From Otis tarda (Eukaryota; Chordata; Aves; Otidiformes; Otididae), in the NCBI GenBank assembly GCA_026413225.1, contig CM048553.1, forward strand, positions 97,438,190 through 97,502,189: a stretch of DNA of 64,000 nucleotides. Reading direction: 5' to 3'. Below the pieces are notes generated by a model, which was not told the origin of the DNA, ran no database searches, and saw only the letters and a list, made by a program, of their open reading frames with translations. A program made the position numbers and the translations under genes. Shown here piece after piece: positions 60,801 through 64,000 of this stretch (the stretch's first letter is position 1; every line of letters begins with the position of its first letter).

Positions 60801-63800
60801 ATATCACTTATCAACAAAGATTTTTAAAAATAATGAAGGATATTAAATCACATTGCACTGTATGAAGATATTTGCATGTCACTTCCCCTTGTAAAGCTGA
60901 AAATTAATCTATTAAACTCTATTCTATCAGTTTGGAGAAAGGATAGGAAACTAAAAGATGCACTGCATTATACAATATTCTCATTTTCTTAATTTCTCTT
61001 CTCCTTTAGGATCATACTTACGGGGATCATATCATCTGGTGACCTAGGCAATTAGTGGTGGAGAGGACAAGAGAAAGAGGGAGGATTCCTCTCCTCCTTT
61101 CACTATTATACCTTTTTAGACCCAGATATCAGTAGTACCTTTTATCTTCCCCTTAATTTGATGTGCTCATATAATGTGCAGGAGAATCTGGTCCCATGTC
61201 AATGGATTCATATTTAAAACATTTAGTCACGCAAATTAGTGATGAATGGTCTGTAGAAATGATGAGATGTCTCCTGTAGAGATATCACAGTAGTTTCTTA
61301 AAGAAAAGCTCCCATGCCGCTTACGTATCTGGTATTGTGGAGTACCTCTAGTTTTATGGATATAAGCTTCTCCAGATATTATCTACCAAAGTCTCTGGGC
61401 AATAAAATTAGTAAATAGGTGAAACTTTAAAGAATTATTCAGATTGCAGGATCGGTAATTCTAAATTTAAATATGCCTGCACAGTTTTAACAGAAATGTT
61501 CTGTGAAAAAAAAAAAGAATTTCATCTAGACAAAATGAATGCCTTTCTCATAACTCCCAGTCCAGCACAGCTGCTTCTTGCTAGAACAGAGTTTGCTTGT
61601 ATTGGGCTACTGGGATTATTCCCTCTGCTTCTACATCTCTTTCTTGTTTAAAGGAGGAAGATTGATGTTAGAGGATAGTAATGTTACATTAAAAAAAAAA
61701 AAAAGTGCTAAATGGCATTGTCTTTCAGACCATTAAAAAATATATAACAAATGGCATGGAATGTATTTAAAACTCCGATAGAAGTTATTTTTGAGGGGAT
61801 TGTTCAAATCTGGTGAAGTCAAATACATAACCCTTAATGACGCCACATGTATTCTCTCCTCCCTGAGAGAGGTGAAGTAAAGCATTACATATGCTTATGA
61901 AGGTACAGAACACTTTTTCATGCCAGATTGTTGTTAGTTCTTGTGTGGATACAGGAGGGTAAAGTATGAGTCCAGGTGTTCTCTGAATGCCAGGCACAAT
62001 CATAATGTTAAAACGAAAAAGGAGGCAACAGTAAAAAGCATTAGCACACATGGTCAAGGAGATGATCACCAGTCCATAACAGAGAGACATAATTTTCACC
62101 ACCTGAAGTTGCCCAAAGACACAGAATGAAAATACTTACTTAATTTGTAGGATAAAACACTTCAAGTAATTCTCAGGTAACCTAGAAGATTTTATCTTCT
62201 GGTTTCCATACTGAATTAGGGACATCATCTCAGACAGTACTGATAAACTGCTTGTATTTCTGTATAATTTTCCCATCATTGATAAAATGGGCTTTACTGT
62301 CTTAAACCAAATAGCTTGTGTTAGTGTGACCCTAGAGGATTCCTCTGTAGGAAAAAGGAATGTCAAGTTGATGAAATTAAAAGATGCTACCAAGGTATTT
62401 TAAACTATATTGCTGTAAGAATGAGTACAACCACAGTAAGGCTGCCTAAGACAATATGCCAAGATGCAGCATAGTGCGTATTCAGAATAATATAAAATAA
62501 TGGGCAGAATTTATTTATAAAAGAGCTAATATAAGACATACCAAATATTACTGTGATTTTAAAAGCTTAAGGAAAATATGTTAGAAGGAAGAAATTTCAG
62601 AACATGTAAGTGCCAAAGGAGAAGAGAAAGAGCAAGAACAATTAACCAAGGCATTAAAGGGTTCAAAAAGATGTGTACCAGAGCCAGGGGAGACTTCTTT
62701 TCTAGAAGGACTTTTCACAGGTAACTGGAGTATAGCTTCAGCTGACAATTGAAATCTCAGTGGAGGAAGTATGTGAATCAAACTGAGACGCTCAAGTACA
62801 GTAAATTATCACCACCATATGGCATCCTTCTGAGGATTCTGAAGTAAATAAAGTGTGAACTAACAGTCATACACCATTGCAGGAAATGTTGCTGCAAGGT
62901 TTTCTTCAATATTCAAAAAAAATGCTAACGTAGCTTCCCTGTTTTCTTTAAACTTGGAGGACCAAGGGATAATCCCGAGACTCTAAAATCATGTTTAATA
63001 ATCCGGTAGTCCTAGAAAATAGGATTAAAATGCTCTAATAAAGCCATTACTCTATCTTGCTGTACCTTACTTTAACTCAGATTACAAAGTGACTGTAATT
63101 TAAAGTTAGCATAGCATATATATTAACTTGATTAATTTAACTAGCATGGGTTAAGTGAGCTATTAGCTAGCTTGCCTACCTAAATTCCTCCTTTCCAAAA
63201 AGAATGTGGTTATGGGTTCTGCACATTTTACAGTTTGTTTTTTTTTAACAGAAGTGATTACTCTCCAAAGCCTTCAGCAGAGGACAGTCGTATCTTTCGT
63301 GATGCATTTGGGAAAATCAGCAATGTAATAAATGATAGTGCCATTATCCGTTCCTAGGGGGAAGGCGGGAGAGAGCGAAAGAGAGATTAGAAGCAAAAAT
63401 AATAGTTTAGCCTGTAACTTGCTTCTCCCCAGATGATAGCAAGCACCGGAACTCACCTTATGCTAGAGAGTGCCATTTAACCATCAACTATTTTTTCTGT
63501 TGCAGACTTCAGCAACTTTCTCACTCCTTTAAGCAGCCTTGAACTTCAATTTGCCACTACATGTAAGGGACAAGGCGACAACTTTGAGGGCTTCCTAGAA
63601 AAGCACAATGTGGTTTTATATTAAGTGCATGGCACCTTTTCAAAATACATTTAAGTAGTTGAAATCATATGCCTGAATGTCTTTTATTAGTCTTGAGTTT
63701 GCCAGCTTTATTTTTCATTTTATCCTTTTTCCTGAGGCAATGGGTGGCATTATCATGTTAACTAAATGTTAGGTATTATTAATTCTGCATGTGATCCGCT

Positions 63801-64000
63801 TCAACTTCATATGTGTTTCTGACATTTTCCAGGACCTCCTCTCCTCTTTCTGGTTTGGAAACATATCAGTAAAATCAAGATATTTCTTCCAGAAGGATTC
63901 ACTAATAGCTTGACTAAAGTGAGGTTTCCTACAGTGAATAATAGTTGTCAGATTAATAGCAGGGCAGAATTGTTGTCCTTATCTGGTAGCAGCAGTAGTC
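60801..64000. other. Intronic interval, no gene seen
   Basis: About 3.2 kb of AT-rich sequence with A runs near 61507 and 61691 and no supported gene or transposon. The 3' end of the hAT element might lie hidden in the first few hundred bases. Confidence 0.5.

Overview
The window looks like bird nuclear DNA, most of it intron. The organism call rests on many 5'-truncated CR1 LINE copies, two of which end in the octamer tail (ATTCTATG)n typical of avian CR1, and on a family of solo endogenous-retrovirus LTRs of an avian ERVL-like type. Codon-rich sequence is almost absent, the background is AT-rich, and no bacterial-style gene packing is seen. The LTR types suggest a neoavian bird rather than a chicken relative; that last step is inference from memory of the families.

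One host protein-coding segment can be defended: a 171-bp internal exon at 39047-39217 (+) encoding 57 residues of the extracellular ligand-binding-like (Venus flytrap) domain of GABBR2, the GABA-B receptor subunit 2. It has a polypyrimidine tract and AG before it, a GTAAGA donor after it, and phase 0 at both ends. About 39 kb of intron lies upstream and about 25 kb downstream in the window. I found no second GABBR2 exon.

Layout: 0-11 kb is intron with three CR1 remnants (214, 2951, ~10.1 kb). 11-21 kb holds three solo LTRs of one family (11285, 14259, 19824; antisense to GABBR2), a possible retro-pseudogene or chance-ORF cluster (12.2-13.0 kb) and an unclassified repeat-like block (18.0-19.45 kb). 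21.8-23.3 kb is the longest CR1, with an open reverse-transcriptase frame. 26.8-27.4 kb is an older sense CR1. 27.4-39 kb is intron with few recognisable repeats. 39.0-39.2 kb is the exon. 40-50 kb holds old CR1s, a related but older solo LTR (45187-46255) and a TATA-plus-ORF region on the minus strand (48.5-49.0 kb). 50.5-52.5 kb holds a young CR1 next to a fourth copy of the LTR family, inverted relative to the others. 58.6-60.8 kb is a decayed hAT (Buster/ZBED5-like) DNA transposon.

No operon-like or defence-like system is present. The notable content is transposon history inside a neuronal receptor gene: a multi-copy LTR family with short target duplications, two nearly identical 1138-bp copies in opposite orientation on either side of the exon, and a hAT transposase pseudogene. 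Several perfect hairpins and short tandem repeats are also recorded.
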